From: Agrobacterium tumefaciens
GTDB taxonomy: Bacteria; Pseudomonadota; Alphaproteobacteria; Rhizobiales; Rhizobiaceae
Direction of reading: 5' to 3'
NCBI GenBank assembly: GCA_025559845.1
Contig: CP048469.1
Span: forward strand, 2,480,001 to 2,544,000
DNA length: 64,000 nucleotides
Below, in pieces: positions 46,250-55,254 of this stretch. The notes beneath the pieces were generated by a model that was given only the letters and a program-made list of their open reading frames with translations, did not search any database and was not told the origin of the DNA. A program made the translations under genes and the position numbers. Position 1 is the stretch's first letter. The number at the start of each line of letters is the position of its first letter.

Positions 46250-47959
46250 TCAGAACAGGAAATAACGCTGCGCCATTGGCAAAACCGTCGCCGGTTCGCA
46301 GGTCAGCAATTCTCCATCGGCACGCACTTCATAGGTCTCCGGGTCTACCTCGATATGCGGGGTCAGCGAATTGTGGATCATCGATGCCTTGGAGATACCA
46401 CCGCGAACGTTCTTTACCGCCAGTAGCTTCTTGGCGACACCGAGACGCTGGGCGAGACCGGCATCAAGCGATGCCTGCGAGACGAATGTGACGGAAGAGT
46501 TGGTGCGCAGCTTGCCGTAAGCGGCAAACATCGGCCGGTAATGCATCGGCTGCGGCGTCGGGATCGAAGCATTCGGATCACCCATGGGCGCCGCCGCAAT
46601 CGAACCGCCCAAAAGAACCATGTCCGGTTTCACGCCGAAGAACGCCGGGTTCCACAATACCAGGTCGGCGCGTTTGCCGACCTCGATCGAACCGATCTCG
46701 TGAGAGATACCGTGTGCGATAGCCGGGTTGATGGTGTATTTCGCGACATAGCGGCGAACGCGGAAATTGTCGTTCTCGCCGGTTTCTTCCTTGAGGCGGC
46801 CACGCTGGCGCTTCATCTTGTCGGCCGTCTGCCAGGTGCGGATTGCCACCTCGCCGACGCGGCCCATGGCCTGGCTGTCGGAGGAAATGATCGAAAATGC
46901 GCCGATATCGTGGAGGATATCTTCAGCGGCAATGGTTTCCTTGCGGATTCGGCTTTCGGCGAATGCGATGTCTTCCGGGATCGATGGCGACAGGTGGTGG
47001 CAGACCATCAGCATGTCGAGATGCTCCGCCAGCGTGTTGACCGTATAGGGCCGCGTCGGATTGGTCGAAGACGGAATGACGTTCGGATTGCCGCACACCT
47101 TGATAATATCGGGCGCGTGACCGCCGCCCGCACCTTCGGTGTGGAAGGCGTGGATGGTGCGGCCCCGGATGGCGGCAACCGTGTCTTCAACGAAACCGCT
47201 TTCGTTCAGCGTATCGGTATGGATCATGACCTGCACGTCGAAAGCATCGGCAACCGTCAGGCAGTTGTCGATGGCCGCAGGCGTTGTACCCCAGTCCTCA
47301 TGCAGCTTCAGCGAGGAGGCACCAGCCAGAATCATTTCCTCGAGCGGCGCAGGCAGAGAGGCATTGCCCTTGCCGGCCAGCGCGAGGTTCATCGGGAATG
47401 CATCGAAGCTTTCGATCATGCGCTCGATGTGCCACGCGCCGGTGCAGGTGGTGGCAAGCGTACCATGCGCGGGACCGGAGCCGCCGCCCAGCATGGTCGT
47501 GACGCCGCTCATCAGCGCTTCTTCGATCTGCTGCGGGCAGATGTAATGGATATGCGCGTCCATGCCGCCGGCCGTCAGTATCTTGCCTTCGCCCGCAATC
47601 GCCTCGGTCGAAGGGCCGACAATAATCGTTACGCCCGGCTGGGTGTCGGGGTTGCCTGCTTTGCCGATAGCATGAATGCGACCGTCCTTGAGGCCGACGT
47701 CTGCCTTGTAGATCCCGCTATGATCGACGACCAGGACATTGGTGATGACGGTATCAACCGCCCCTTCCCCACGCGTCGCCTGGCTCTGGCCCATACCGTC
47801 GCGAATGACCTTACCACCGCCGAACTTTACTTCCTCGCCATAAGTCGTGAAATCCTTCTCGACCTCGATAAACAGTTCGGTATCGGCAAGACGAACCTTG
47901 TCGCCGACGGTCGGGCCAAACATGCTGGCATAGGCGGCACGGGAAATCTTGTAAGGCAT
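46250..47959 (-). CDS. ureC: Urease alpha (catalytic) subunit UreC
   Basis: A 569-residue amidohydrolase with all urease landmarks: [18 protein letters not shown] (Ni ligands), [13 protein letters not shown] containing the carbamylated Lys, [25 protein letters not shown], and the active-site flap with Cys-His in [15 protein letters not shown]. It hydrolyses urea to ammonia and carbamate. Length is standard. It is 4 bp downstream of the GT29-like gene, so it is cotranscribed with it. Confidence 0.98.
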   Translation of the reverse strand: MPYKISRAAYASMFGPTVGDKVRLADTELFIEVEKDFTTYGEEVKFGGGKVIRDGMGQSQATRGEGAVDTVITNVLVVDHSGIYKADVGLKDGRIHAIGKAGNPDTQPGVTIIVGPSTEAIAGEGKILTAGGMDAHIHYICPQQIEEALMSGVTTMLGGGSGPAHGTLATTCTGAWHIERMIESFDAFPMNLALAGKGNASLPAPLEEMILAGASSLKLHEDWGTTPAAIDNCLTVADAFDVQVMIHTDTLNESGFVEDTVAAIRGRTIHAFHTEGAGGGHAPDIIKVCGNPNVIPSSTNPTRPYTVNTLAEHLDMLMVCHHLSPSIPEDIAFAESRIRKETIAAEDILHDIGAFSIISSDSQAMGRVGEVAIRTWQTADKMKRQRGRLKEETGENDNFRVRRYVAKYTINPAIAHGISHEIGSIEVGKRADLVLWNPAFFGVKPDMVLLGGSIAAAPMGDPNASIPTPQPMHYRPMFAAYGKLRTNSSVTFVSQASLDAGLAQRLGVAKKLLAVKNVRGGISKASMIHNSLTPHIEVDPETYEVRADGELLTCEPATVLPMAQRYFLF

Positions 47960-47963
47960 GGGC

Positions 47964-48608
47964 TCAGGCTCCTTCAGACGCGGAGAAAATCGATGTATCG
48001 GAAATTCGGATCAGTCGTCCCTCATGGGTGAGGGCATCGACCAGTTGTCGTTCGGCGGCAAATGGGTGCAGGCTCCAGCCTTCATGGCCGAAACCGACAA
48101 TCGCAACCTCATCATCGGAGGTTCGGCTTTCTTCCAGAACATGCGCGATGGCAACCATGCCGCTACTCGGGCAGACGTAAGGTTCGGGCAAATAAGCCTG
48201 CAAGGCCGCATCTAACCGCTCGTGAACGGTACGCGGGATAACAATATGGGCCTTGCCGGCTTCCTCAGCGAAGGCCGCAAAACCAGCGCTATAATCGGCA
48301 CAGAAATCGGCCAGTTCCGGCCAGTTCTTCAAGATCTCGGGTTCCATGTCGGAAAATTTCGCGGGATCGCGAACCGACCAGATCGCAGATGCCTGTTTTA
48401 CGCTGTCATTGTTGCGCCACTCGGCACTTTCCGTCATCGCTTTACCAGGACGACCGGTGTTGCAGACGGCAACGATGTCGGTACGATTGCCACCCGGTCC
48501 GACTGAACGGCAATCGTTGAAGCGGATGACCACATCGGAAAGGTCGATAAAATCGGCCGCTCCACGTGGTATCTCTCCGTTTCCAACGATCATGATGCGC
48601 CGCGCCAT
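47964..48608 (-). CDS. Urease-operon protein with GT29 (sialyltransferase)-like fold
   Basis: A 214-residue protein with [18 protein letters not shown] and [20 protein letters not shown], which resemble the nucleotide-sugar-binding motif of GT29 sialyltransferases, and [13 protein letters not shown] later. Rhizobial urease operons commonly carry such a gene, often labelled urease operon accessory protein, but its biochemical role is unknown. I start at ATG 48608; the extension to 48656 would overlap the LprI gene. Donor-binding resemblance is by pattern only. Confidence 0.65.
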   Translation of the reverse strand: MARRIMIVGNGEIPRGAADFIDLSDVVIRFNDCRSVGPGGNRTDIVAVCNTGRPGKAMTESAEWRNNDSVKQASAIWSVRDPAKFSDMEPEILKNWPELADFCADYSAGFAAFAEEAGKAHIVIPRTVHERLDAALQAYLPEPYVCPSSGMVAIAHVLEESRTSDDEVAIVGFGHEGWSLHPFAAERQLVDALTHEGRLIRISDTSIFSASEGA

Positions 48609-48612
48609 AACT

Positions 48613-49032
48613 TCAGAAACCTTCCGAAAGTTGGCGCAATTCCGTGGCCCGTTCACGGCTCATATCGGCGAGGCAGGAGGCAATCAGCATCGGCTCCATC
48701 GTGCCGCCTCGGGCCTGAAACCCATGGAAATCACAATTGGCATCGCGGAACGCGACCCAGGCACGCTGCGCGGCAACAAGGGCTTCGGTCGCGCCTTTTC
48801 CGGCCGCATCGGCAACCTTGTCGCGCTCGGCAAGAACCTTGCGCAGCTTCTGATATTCGGCGTTCAGTTCCTTGTCGGCCTTGTCGTAGTCCTGACCGGC
48901 GCACATGGTCATGGCGCTTTGCGTTTGCGGAGCGGTACAATCAAGCGCTTCCTCAGCCATAGCAGGCAAGGATGCACCATCGACAACGAACAGCATCGTG
49001 GTTACGGCAAAGCCGTGCATCAAACGTTTCAT
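48613..49032 (-). CDS. LprI-like (DUF1311) periplasmic protein
   Basis: A 139-residue protein with a Sec signal (MHGFAVTTMLFVVDGASLPAMA) and the DUF1311 pattern: DCTAPQTQSAMTMCAGQDYDKADKELN followed by LVAAQRAWVAFRDANCDF, with paired Cys. LprI-type proteins include lysozyme inhibitors, but most are uncharacterised. ATG 49032 has GAGGTG nine bases upstream. It sits between GFA and GT29-like genes inside the urease operon. Confidence 0.8.
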   Translation of the reverse strand: MKRLMHGFAVTTMLFVVDGASLPAMAEEALDCTAPQTQSAMTMCAGQDYDKADKELNAEYQKLRKVLAERDKVADAAGKGATEALVAAQRAWVAFRDANCDFHGFQARGGTMEPMLIASCLADMSRERATELRQLSEGF

Positions 49033-49042
49033 GGCTTTCACC

Positions 49043-49399
49043 TCACAACGAGGCGCCATCATACGCCTGCGGTTTCAACGCGCGCGGATCGACACCATCG
49101 AGACAATTCGCGTTGACTGCCACCATCGGAGTTCCATCCGGCCCGTCAGCGTAAGCAAAACTTTCAATCCCGCAGGTCGAACAAAAGAGATGATGGATAT
49201 GATGTTTGTTGAAGAGATATTCCGTCAGCTTACCTTCGCCAGAAAGCAGGGTGAACTTGTCCTTCGGCGCAAAAGCGAGCGTGGAACCGAGGCGCTTGCA
49301 GCGCGAGCAGTTGCAGACAACAGTGTGGTCAAGATCGGCATCAACCTCGAAGCTGACCGCACCGCACTGGCAACTTCCATGATAATGAGCGGTCGCCAT
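49043..49399 (-). CDS. GFA-family (glutathione-dependent formaldehyde-activating-like) protein
   Basis: A 118-residue zinc protein with CQCGAVSFEV, CNCSRCKRLG and FCSTCGIESF, the Cys sites of the GFA/Gfa-like fold, and NKHHIHHLFC. Members are often annotated aldehyde-activating enzymes, but few have proven activity. It begins a single base after the ureB stop and ends 10 bp before the LprI-like gene. Confidence 0.88.
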   Translation of the reverse strand: MATAHYHGSCQCGAVSFEVDADLDHTVVCNCSRCKRLGSTLAFAPKDKFTLLSGEGKLTEYLFNKHHIHHLFCSTCGIESFAYADGPDGTPMVAVNANCLDGVDPRALKPQAYDGASL

Positions 49400-49400
49400 C

Positions 49401-49706
49401 TCAGAGTTTCCCCATAACCTGCTGGCGGAAACCGTACACTTCCCGTTTTCCCGAAAGCGGAACCAGCGTAACCTCGCGTTTCTGGCCAGGCTCGAAACGA
49501 ACCGCCGTGCCGGCAGGAATATCCAGCCGCATACCGCGAGCCTTGTCGCGATCAAAGGCGAGACCAGCATTGGTCTCCGCGAAATGATAATGGCTGCCGA
49601 CCTGCACCGGGCGATCACCCGTATTGGCGACAGCAATCGTCACAGTCGGCTGACCGGCGTTGAGTTCAATGGTGCCTTCAGCGGCAATGACTTCGCCTGG
49701 TATCAT
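49401..49706 (-). CDS. ureB: Urease beta subunit UreB
   Basis: A 101-residue protein with [28 protein letters not shown] and [15 protein letters not shown], typical of UreB. It forms the trimeric urease core with UreA and UreC. Separate ureA, ureB and ureC is the bacterial three-subunit arrangement. It is followed immediately by the GFA gene. Confidence 0.96.
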   Translation of the reverse strand: MIPGEVIAAEGTIELNAGQPTVTIAVANTGDRPVQVGSHYHFAETNAGLAFDRDKARGMRLDIPAGTAVRFEPGQKREVTLVPLSGKREVYGFRQQVMGKL

Positions 49707-49742
49707 GGTGTTCCCCTTTTTGTCTCAAGCGACTTTTTTATT

Positions 49743-50000
49743 TCAGGCCGCCCGAACCGGCACACAACCTTCCGCCTTCAAAACACGTTTGGTCGAGGCC
49801 GGATTGTTGACAAGCTTGGCAGCGGGACGAATTGGTCTGCGAACCAGTTCACCGCCGCAGTTCGGGCAGATGCCGGAGAGAGTGCCGGCCGCGCAATCGG
49901 CGCAATAGGTGCATTCGAAAGAGCAGATCATCGCGTCCGGGCTCTCTGGCGGGAGATCGCGATCGCAGCATTCGCAATTGGGCCGAAGTTCCAGCGCCAT
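49743..50000 (-). CDS. DUF1272 zinc-ribbon-like protein
   Basis: An 85-residue protein with four Cys pairs (NCECCDRDL, CSFECTYCADC, GICPNCGGELVRRPIRPA) consistent with a small zinc-binding domain, matching DUF1272. It lies between ureA (9 bp upstream) and ureB (36 bp downstream). Its function in urease biogenesis is unknown; metal handling is conceivable. Confidence 0.85.
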   Translation of the reverse strand: MALELRPNCECCDRDLPPESPDAMICSFECTYCADCAAGTLSGICPNCGGELVRRPIRPAAKLVNNPASTKRVLKAEGCVPVRAA

Positions 50001-50009
50001 GGCGGCTCC

Positions 50010-50312
50010 TTATCGAATGGGTTCGTGCACTGTCACAAGCTTTGTGCCATCGGGAAACGTCGCTTCCACCTGAACATCGTGGATCATTTCGGCAATGCCT
50101 TCCATGACCTGAGCGCGCGAAATCACATGCGCACCGGCCTCCATCAAATCCGCCACGGCCCGGCCATCACGCGCGCCTTCCACAACGAAATCGGTAATCA
50201 GCGCAATGGCTTCCGGATAGTTCAGCTTCACGCCGCGTTCCAGCCGGCGCCGTGCCACCATGGCGGCCATGGAAATCAGAAGCTTGTCTTTTTCTCGAGG
50301 GCTAAGGTTCAT
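50010..50312 (-). CDS. ureA: Urease gamma subunit UreA
   Basis: A 100-residue protein with [27 protein letters not shown] and [23 protein letters not shown] features of UreA (seen here as [15 protein letters not shown]). It forms the trimeric urease core with UreB/UreC. The start is ATG 50312; the upstream extension to 50483 is in the ureD gene and rejected. Confidence 0.96.
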   Translation of the reverse strand: MNLSPREKDKLLISMAAMVARRRLERGVKLNYPEAIALITDFVVEGARDGRAVADLMEAGAHVISRAQVMEGIAEMIHDVQVEATFPDGTKLVTVHEPIR

Positions 50313-50334
50313 CGTCGTCCCAAAATATGAAGCT

Positions 50335-51186
50335 TTACAGATTCCAGACTTTCGGCACTGACGCGCCATTTCGCAAGAGCGAAATGACCGGGAAGAGTAT
50401 TTTTCTGAGCGAGAAGCCGTCGGTTGCCGAAACGCGGATAACAAGCTTGCCCTGCCACTCACTCGCCCCGCCATGATCGCCAATGATGTCGCGGATTTTT
50501 GTCAGGTAAGATTCGGCAAGCGGACCGATATAGAGGATCGTTGCGAAGGCGACCTGGCCGGACAGCACGGCAGCTTTGGCCGTCAGGTCAGCAATATCGC
50601 CATCAAGCAGCAATTCCTCGGCATGAACGAGCTGTCCGCCATGGCGAATGCGCCAGCGGTCACGGAAAAGGCCAGTATTCATGGCCTCTCCCATCGCCTG
50701 GCGACCGAGCAGCACGGCCTCGGCGGCTATGAACTCGGCGGATGCGTCAAGATCCGCTTCCAGCCTGCGGGTCAGCGATGACTGATCGAAAAGGATTGTT
50801 TCCTGCGGCAGCCAGTGAAGCTTTGCACCTGGGCCTGCAGACATGCGGGCAGTGACGGCAGCAGTACCCGACGATGCCTTGTAGACTTTTTCGCAGGCCT
50901 GGGTCGTCACCACCAGCGACGTGCCTCCAGCGGCTACCGCTTGCCATTCGATCTGGTCGCCACCCGTCAGGCCACCGGAAGAATTGATGAGGATTGCCTC
51001 GATCTCGTTCGAAAAGGTATCCGGCAAGCGGATCTTGGCGCAGCCTTCCTGAAACAGTTCGTCAAGACGGCTGCGTCCTTCGACCGCCTTTGTTACAATG
51101 CGTCCTCGCCCGCGGGCGCGTTGTTGAGGGGCATGTTCACTGCCTTGCTGGCCGGAAGGGCGGATGCTTTGCTGCTCTGACTGCAC
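50335..51186 (-). CDS. ureD: Urease accessory protein UreD
   Basis: A 283-residue protein with [27 protein letters not shown] and [18 protein letters not shown] [11 protein letters not shown], the hallmarks of UreD/UreH, and [14 protein letters not shown]. It forms the urease-bound scaffold for UreF and UreG. GTG 51186 as start gives a 94-bp overlap with the end of the esterase gene in another frame; a shorter start inside the first 35 codons cannot be excluded. It is the first urease gene in this cluster. Confidence 0.92.
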   Translation of the reverse strand: MQSEQQSIRPSGQQGSEHAPQQRARGRGRIVTKAVEGRSRLDELFQEGCAKIRLPDTFSNEIEAILINSSGGLTGGDQIEWQAVAAGGTSLVVTTQACEKVYKASSGTAAVTARMSAGPGAKLHWLPQETILFDQSSLTRRLEADLDASAEFIAAEAVLLGRQAMGEAMNTGLFRDRWRIRHGGQLVHAEELLLDGDIADLTAKAAVLSGQVAFATILYIGPLAESYLTKIRDIIGDHGGASEWQGKLVIRVSATDGFSLRKILFPVISLLRNGASVPKVWNL

Positions 51187-52355
51187 GATGTCTCCGGGGT
51201 GGTTGCGGAAGCGGAAACCACCTTCGCAACGCAGTCTTTTTTCACGACCGCATCCACCACCAGTTGCCCTTCCGTATTACGGAAGAAATCCCACATTCTT
51301 TCAGCCGCATCAACCGTTCGCGTTACCTCACCTGTGGGCATTTTGCGCTCGACCGCAGCTTCGGCCTTGACCGTCGGGGTCGGTTCGCTGGCGCCCGGCT
51401 TGCGGGTCACGATGGCGGATGCCGCCAGCACTTCCGCTTTCATGGTCGCGCGCGGCCAGGCATGGTCCCAATTGTCGATGACATAGGAATGGATACGCGC
51501 GCCGGACTTGCATACGTCATAGGAATTGACGATGAAACTTTCGCCGGATTTGCTTTTTGCGCCGCCCTTGCAGCCATCCAGCTCCGCCCAGCGTTTCAGC
51601 GCCGTTTCACCACCATATTGCCAATAGGCCTTGCCACCGCCCTGATAGGGGTTGGCCGGGTCCTTGGTTCCCGCAAACGCAATGATCGACATAGGCCGGG
51701 CAGGCTTGCAGCTTGCCGCATCTGGCGCCCATTTGCCCTCTGCCTCGACCGGATAACCGGCGCGCAGCGACGCGACAAATCCTGCGGCCGAAAAATCGTT
51801 GCTGCCATTGCAAAGGAACTGCGACAGCATGCGTCCGCCACCGGAGTAACCCGAACCGAAGAAACGCTCCTCGTCGACGCAGAACTTGCCCTTCACCATG
51901 GCGATCGCATCGTTGATGTAGGAGACTTCATCCAAGCCGCCGGGACGTTTCGTAACACCGGGAACATTCCAGGCATGGGTGCCCGGCAACTCGCCATTCA
52001 GGCTGCCCTGCAATGCAACAACGACAACACCGTCACGCTCGGCCAGTTTGTCCCAGCCACTGCGGTCAAGCTGACCATTCGCGTTGCTGTTGGAACCGTG
52101 AAAATCGAAAACCACCGGCAGCGGTTTGTTTCCATCATAAGCGGATGGAACAAAATAGACACCCTGGCGTTCTGCGCCATTGGACAGGATGGAAAAGTCA
52201 TGTCGACCCGGTTTCATACCGGGTCCGGGAACCTGACCGCAGGTCGATGCCGACGCTGCGACACCTGTGCTTGCGCAAATCGCAAGACCGATGGCGAGAG
52301 TACGAACGGAGCGGAACAGCCGGGCGGACCGGACAACTGCAAAGTCTAGATTCAT
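51093..52355 (-). CDS. Secreted PHB-depolymerase/feruloyl-esterase family (CE1-like) hydrolase
   Basis: A 420-residue alpha/beta-hydrolase with a Sec signal ([18 protein letters not shown]), [16 protein letters not shown] (oxyanion region) and the nucleophile motif [16 protein letters not shown] near residue 290 holds the likely catalytic His. Such LpqC/PHB-depolymerase-like esterases act outside the cell on polyesters or acylated sugars. The C-terminal ~100 residues, including the region overlapping ureD, are low-complexity Ser/Ala/Pro/Lys-rich. ATG 52355 has AGGCG about 7 bp upstream. It lies between the urtE and ureD genes and has a 250-bp 5' region. Confidence 0.85.
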   Translation of the reverse strand: MNLDFAVVRSARLFRSVRTLAIGLAICASTGVAASASTCGQVPGPGMKPGRHDFSILSNGAERQGVYFVPSAYDGNKPLPVVFDFHGSNSNANGQLDRSGWDKLAERDGVVVVALQGSLNGELPGTHAWNVPGVTKRPGGLDEVSYINDAIAMVKGKFCVDEERFFGSGYSGGGRMLSQFLCNGSNDFSAAGFVASLRAGYPVEAEGKWAPDAASCKPARPMSIIAFAGTKDPANPYQGGGKAYWQYGGETALKRWAELDGCKGGAKSKSGESFIVNSYDVCKSGARIHSYVIDNWDHAWPRATMKAEVLAASAIVTRKPGASEPTPTVKAEAAVERKMPTGEVTRTVDAAERMWDFFRNTEGQLVVDAVVKKDCVAKVVSASATTPETSCSQSSKASALPASKAVNMPLNNAPAGEDAL

Positions 52356-52382
52356 TGACACGCCTTTATTGGGCACAGTTCC

Positions 52383-52397
52383 CCGACGATACGTCGG
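52383..52397. promoter_or_regulatory. Short palindromic hairpin upstream of the esterase start
   Basis: CCGACG-ATA-CGTCGG, a perfect 6-bp-arm inverted repeat 28 bp upstream of the esterase start. Could be an operator or leader hairpin. Confidence 0.3.
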
Positions 52398-52527
52398 ACG
52401 TGCGTGGAATGTAAGGGATCAACTGTCGCAGCGTGCGAATAGACTATCTCTGTGTCTCGCATGCAGCATTTGCGCTGCCAATAACACAGGCTGTTCTTCA
52501 ATAAAATGCAAAAATTGCGCATGAAAG

Positions 52528-52545
52528 CTATGCAGAGCTGCATAG
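52528..52545. promoter_or_regulatory. 18-bp inverted repeat upstream of the esterase gene
   Basis: CTATGCAG-AG-CTGCATAG, two perfect 8-bp arms, about 175 bp before the esterase start and just after the urtE terminator. A candidate operator for the esterase/urease transcript. Confidence 0.4.
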
Positions 52546-52560
52546 TCTTTCAAAATATTA

Positions 52561-52594
52561 ATCGCCCGTTTGTATAGCGTGATCAGCGGGCGAT
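52561..52594 (-). terminator. Terminator of the urt operon
   Basis: ATCGCCCG (52561-52568) and CGGGCGAT (52587-52594) form a perfect 8-bp stem 15 bp after the urtE stop; on the minus strand TAATATTTTG follows. Confidence 0.65.
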
Positions 52595-52609
52595 GATTTC
52601 AAGGCAACT

Positions 52610-53305
52610 TTATACTGTCAGGTGACGTCGTGCTTCCGGCGTATCCAGCGTCTCAGCCAACCCTTCATGCACGATCTCGCCGCGGTCCATGATATAGACA
52701 TAGTCGGCAAGCTCACGACAGAAGTCCAGATATTGCTCGACCAGCAGGATCGCCATACCGGTGCTGTCGCGAAGATATTTGATCGCCCGGCCGATATCCT
52801 TGATGATCGACGGCTGAATGCCTTCTGTCGGTTCGTCCAGCACAAGGATCTTCGGACGCGTTACCAGCGCCCGGCCGATGGCGAGCTGCTGTTGCTGGCC
52901 CCCGGACAAATCCCCTCCGCGTCTGGACAGCATGGATTGCAGGACAGGAAACAAACTGAAAATATCGTCGGGAATGAAGCGCTCCTTGCGCGGCAACGGC
53001 GCATAGCCGCTTTCGAGATTTTCCTGAACGGTCAACAGCGGGAAGATTTCGCGCCCTTGCGGAACATAACCCACACCACGCTTGGCCCGCTGGTAGGGAG
53101 CAAGACCGTTCAGTGTTTCACCTCCGAAGCTGATCGATCCGGCGCTGATGGCGTGTTGACCGGTGACGGCCCGCAACAGCGAACTTTTCCCGACCCCGTT
53201 ACGTCCCAGAACGCAGGTGATCTTGCCCATTTCCGCATTGAGCGAAATGCCGCGCAACGCCTGGGCTGCGCCATAGTGAAGATTGATGTTTTCGACGTTC
53301 AGCAT
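52610..53305 (-). CDS. urtE: Urea ABC transporter ATPase UrtE
   Basis: A 231-residue LivF-type ATPase with Walker A GRNGVGKSS, GYVPQGREIFPLLTVQENL, signature LSGGQQQQLAIGR and Walker B ILVLDEPTEGIQPS. The EGIQPSI extension is characteristic of UrtE. With UrtD it powers the urea importer. It follows urtD by a single base. Confidence 0.95.
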   Translation of the reverse strand: MLNVENINLHYGAAQALRGISLNAEMGKITCVLGRNGVGKSSLLRAVTGQHAISAGSISFGGETLNGLAPYQRAKRGVGYVPQGREIFPLLTVQENLESGYAPLPRKERFIPDDIFSLFPVLQSMLSRRGGDLSGGQQQQLAIGRALVTRPKILVLDEPTEGIQPSIIKDIGRAIKYLRDSTGMAILLVEQYLDFCRELADYVYIMDRGEIVHEGLAETLDTPEARRHLTV

Positions 53306-53306
53306 A

Positions 53307-54068
53307 TCAGCGCCCCAGGTAGTTCTCGATCACCTTGGGATCGTTCGAGACAAAATCGATCGATCCCTCGGCCAGCACGGAGCCTTCAGCAAGGCATGTG
53401 ACTTTCACGCCAAGCTCACGAATGAAACCCATGTCGTGTTCAACCACGACCACCGACCGGGTCTTTGCGATCTCCTTCAGAAGCACGGCTGTCTCGGCCG
53501 TTTCCGCATCGGTCATGCCTGCGACCGGCTCATCCACCAGAAGCAGTTTTGGCTCCTGCGCCAGCAACATACCGATCTCGAGCCACTGTTTCTGACCGTG
53601 CGAAAGATTGGCCGCCAGGTCGTTGCGACGATGTCCAAGACGCACTGTCGCAAGGATTTCCTCGATACGCGCCTTGTCCTCATCCGTCAGCCGATAGAAC
53701 AGCGTGGCGAACACACCGCGCTTGCGGTTCAGTGCCAGTTCCAGATTGTCCCAGACCGTATGGCTTTCGAACACGGTCGGTTTCTGGAATTTTCGCCCGA
53801 TACCGAGCTGAGCGATATCCGCCTCGTCTTTCTTCGTCAGGTCAACGCTGTCTTCGAAAAGCACAGTGCCTGTGTCAGGGCGGGTCTTGCCGGTGATGAT
53901 ATCCATCATCGTCGTCTTGCCGGCACCGTTCGGGCCAATGATGGCACGAAGCTCGCCGGGCTCGACCACGAAGGACAGAGAGTTCAGTGCCTTGAAGCCA
54001 TCAAAGGATACGGAAACGCCATCGAGATAAAGCAGGCTTTTCGAACGGTTTTCGGAAATCGTGTTCAT
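53307..54068 (-). CDS. urtD: Urea ABC transporter ATPase UrtD
   Basis: A 253-residue LivG-type ATPase with IIGPNGAGKTTMMDIITGK, GIGRKFQKPTVFE, signature NLSHGQKQWLEIGM and Walker B LLLVDEPVAGMTDAE, typical of UrtD. It forms the nucleotide-binding dimer with UrtE. I take ATG 54068; the extension to 54314 overlaps urtC and lacks coding character. Confidence 0.94.
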   Translation of the reverse strand: MNTISENRSKSLLYLDGVSVSFDGFKALNSLSFVVEPGELRAIIGPNGAGKTTMMDIITGKTRPDTGTVLFEDSVDLTKKDEADIAQLGIGRKFQKPTVFESHTVWDNLELALNRKRGVFATLFYRLTDEDKARIEEILATVRLGHRRNDLAANLSHGQKQWLEIGMLLAQEPKLLLVDEPVAGMTDAETAETAVLLKEIAKTRSVVVVEHDMGFIRELGVKVTCLAEGSVLAEGSIDFVSNDPKVIENYLGR

Positions 54069-54075
54069 ATCAACC

Positions 54076-55254
54076 TCACTCCGCAGCCTGCTGCGTGACT
54101 GCTGCGGCGTCATCGTTGCCCGCGTCGCTTTCGCTCTGCCGCTTTGCGACCAGACGCTTTTCCCGCCGCCCGGCCAAGTAATGCTGGATGGTGCCAACGA
54201 TGCCCTTGGGAAAGAACAATGTGACTGCGATGAAAAGACCACCGAGCGCAAACAGCCAGAATTCAGGAAATGCACCGGTGAAATAGCTCTTGCCGCCATT
54301 GACCAGCACCGCACCGATGATCGGCCCGATCAAGGTCCCGCGACCACCGACGGCAGTCCAAACTACCACTTCGATGGAGTTGGCTGGAGAAAACTCACCG
54401 GGATTGATGATGCCGACCTGCGGCACGAACAGTGCACCGGCGATGCCGGCGATCATCGCCGAGACGACGAAGGTGAAGAGCTTGATGTTCTCGACACGAA
54501 AGCCGAGGAAACGGACGCGGCTTTCCGCATCGCGCACACCGACCAGCACCTTGCCGAACTTGGAATTGACGATGCCGGCTGCGATCAGCAGCGAAACCGC
54601 AAGCATGATCGCCGTCATCGCAAAGAGTACGGCGCGCGTACCATCCGCCTGCACCGAAAAACCGAGGATATCCTTGAAGTCCGTCAGGCCGTTATTGCCG
54701 CCGAATCCCATGTCGTTGCGGAAGAAGGCAAGCAACAGCGCGTAGGTCATGGCCTGTGTGATGATCGATAGATAGACACCGTTGACACGGCTGCGGAAGG
54801 CAAACCAACCGAACACGAACGCAAGCAACCCAGGCACAACCAGCACCATCAGCGCTGCGAACCAGAACATGTCGAAGCCATGCCAGAACCAGGGCAGTTC
54901 CTTCCAGTTCAGAAACACCATGAAGTCGGGCAGAACGGGGTGACCATAAACACCGCGGGTGCCGATCTGGCGCATCAGATACATGCCCATGGCGTAACCG
55001 CCGAGCGCGAAAAAGGCGGCGTGACCAAGCGAAAGAATGCCGCAGTAGCCCCACACCAGATCGAGCGCCAGCGCCAGCATCGCATAGGCGAGATATTTGC
55101 CGAGCATCGACATGATATAAGTCGGTACATGCAGCGGGTGATCTGCAGGCAAAAGCAGGTTTGATGCCGGAATGAGCAGCGCGACGGCCAGAATGATGCC
55201 GATGGCGATGGAGATGCGCCGGTCGAGCGCTTTGATGAGGAAGCCGGTAATCAT
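54076..55254 (-). CDS. urtC: Urea ABC transporter permease UrtC
   Basis: A 392-residue LivM-type permease with about ten helices, GYCGILSLGHAAFFALGGYAMG, the loop with GYHPVL-like text (GVYGHPVLPDFMVFLNW) and the EAA-like VGVRDAESRVRFLGFRVENI. The N-terminal region up to the first helices is Arg/Ile-rich. It overlaps urtB by 4 bp and forms the channel with UrtB. Confidence 0.93.
   Translation of the reverse strand: MITGFLIKALDRRISIAIGIILAVALLIPASNLLLPADHPLHVPTYIMSMLGKYLAYAMLALALDLVWGYCGILSLGHAAFFALGGYAMGMYLMRQIGTRGVYGHPVLPDFMVFLNWKELPWFWHGFDMFWFAALMVLVVPGLLAFVFGWFAFRSRVNGVYLSIITQAMTYALLLAFFRNDMGFGGNNGLTDFKDILGFSVQADGTRAVLFAMTAIMLAVSLLIAAGIVNSKFGKVLVGVRDAESRVRFLGFRVENIKLFTFVVSAMIAGIAGALFVPQVGIINPGEFSPANSIEVVVWTAVGGRGTLIGPIIGAVLVNGGKSYFTGAFPEFWLFALGGLFIAVTLFFPKGIVGTIQHYLAGRREKRLVAKRQSESDAGNDDAAAVTQQAAE

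Noticed and set aside
46541..48031. 496-codon plus-strand frame opposite ureC
   Set aside because: Mirror of the ureC codon bias; product is Arg/His/Asp-rich without any family pattern.
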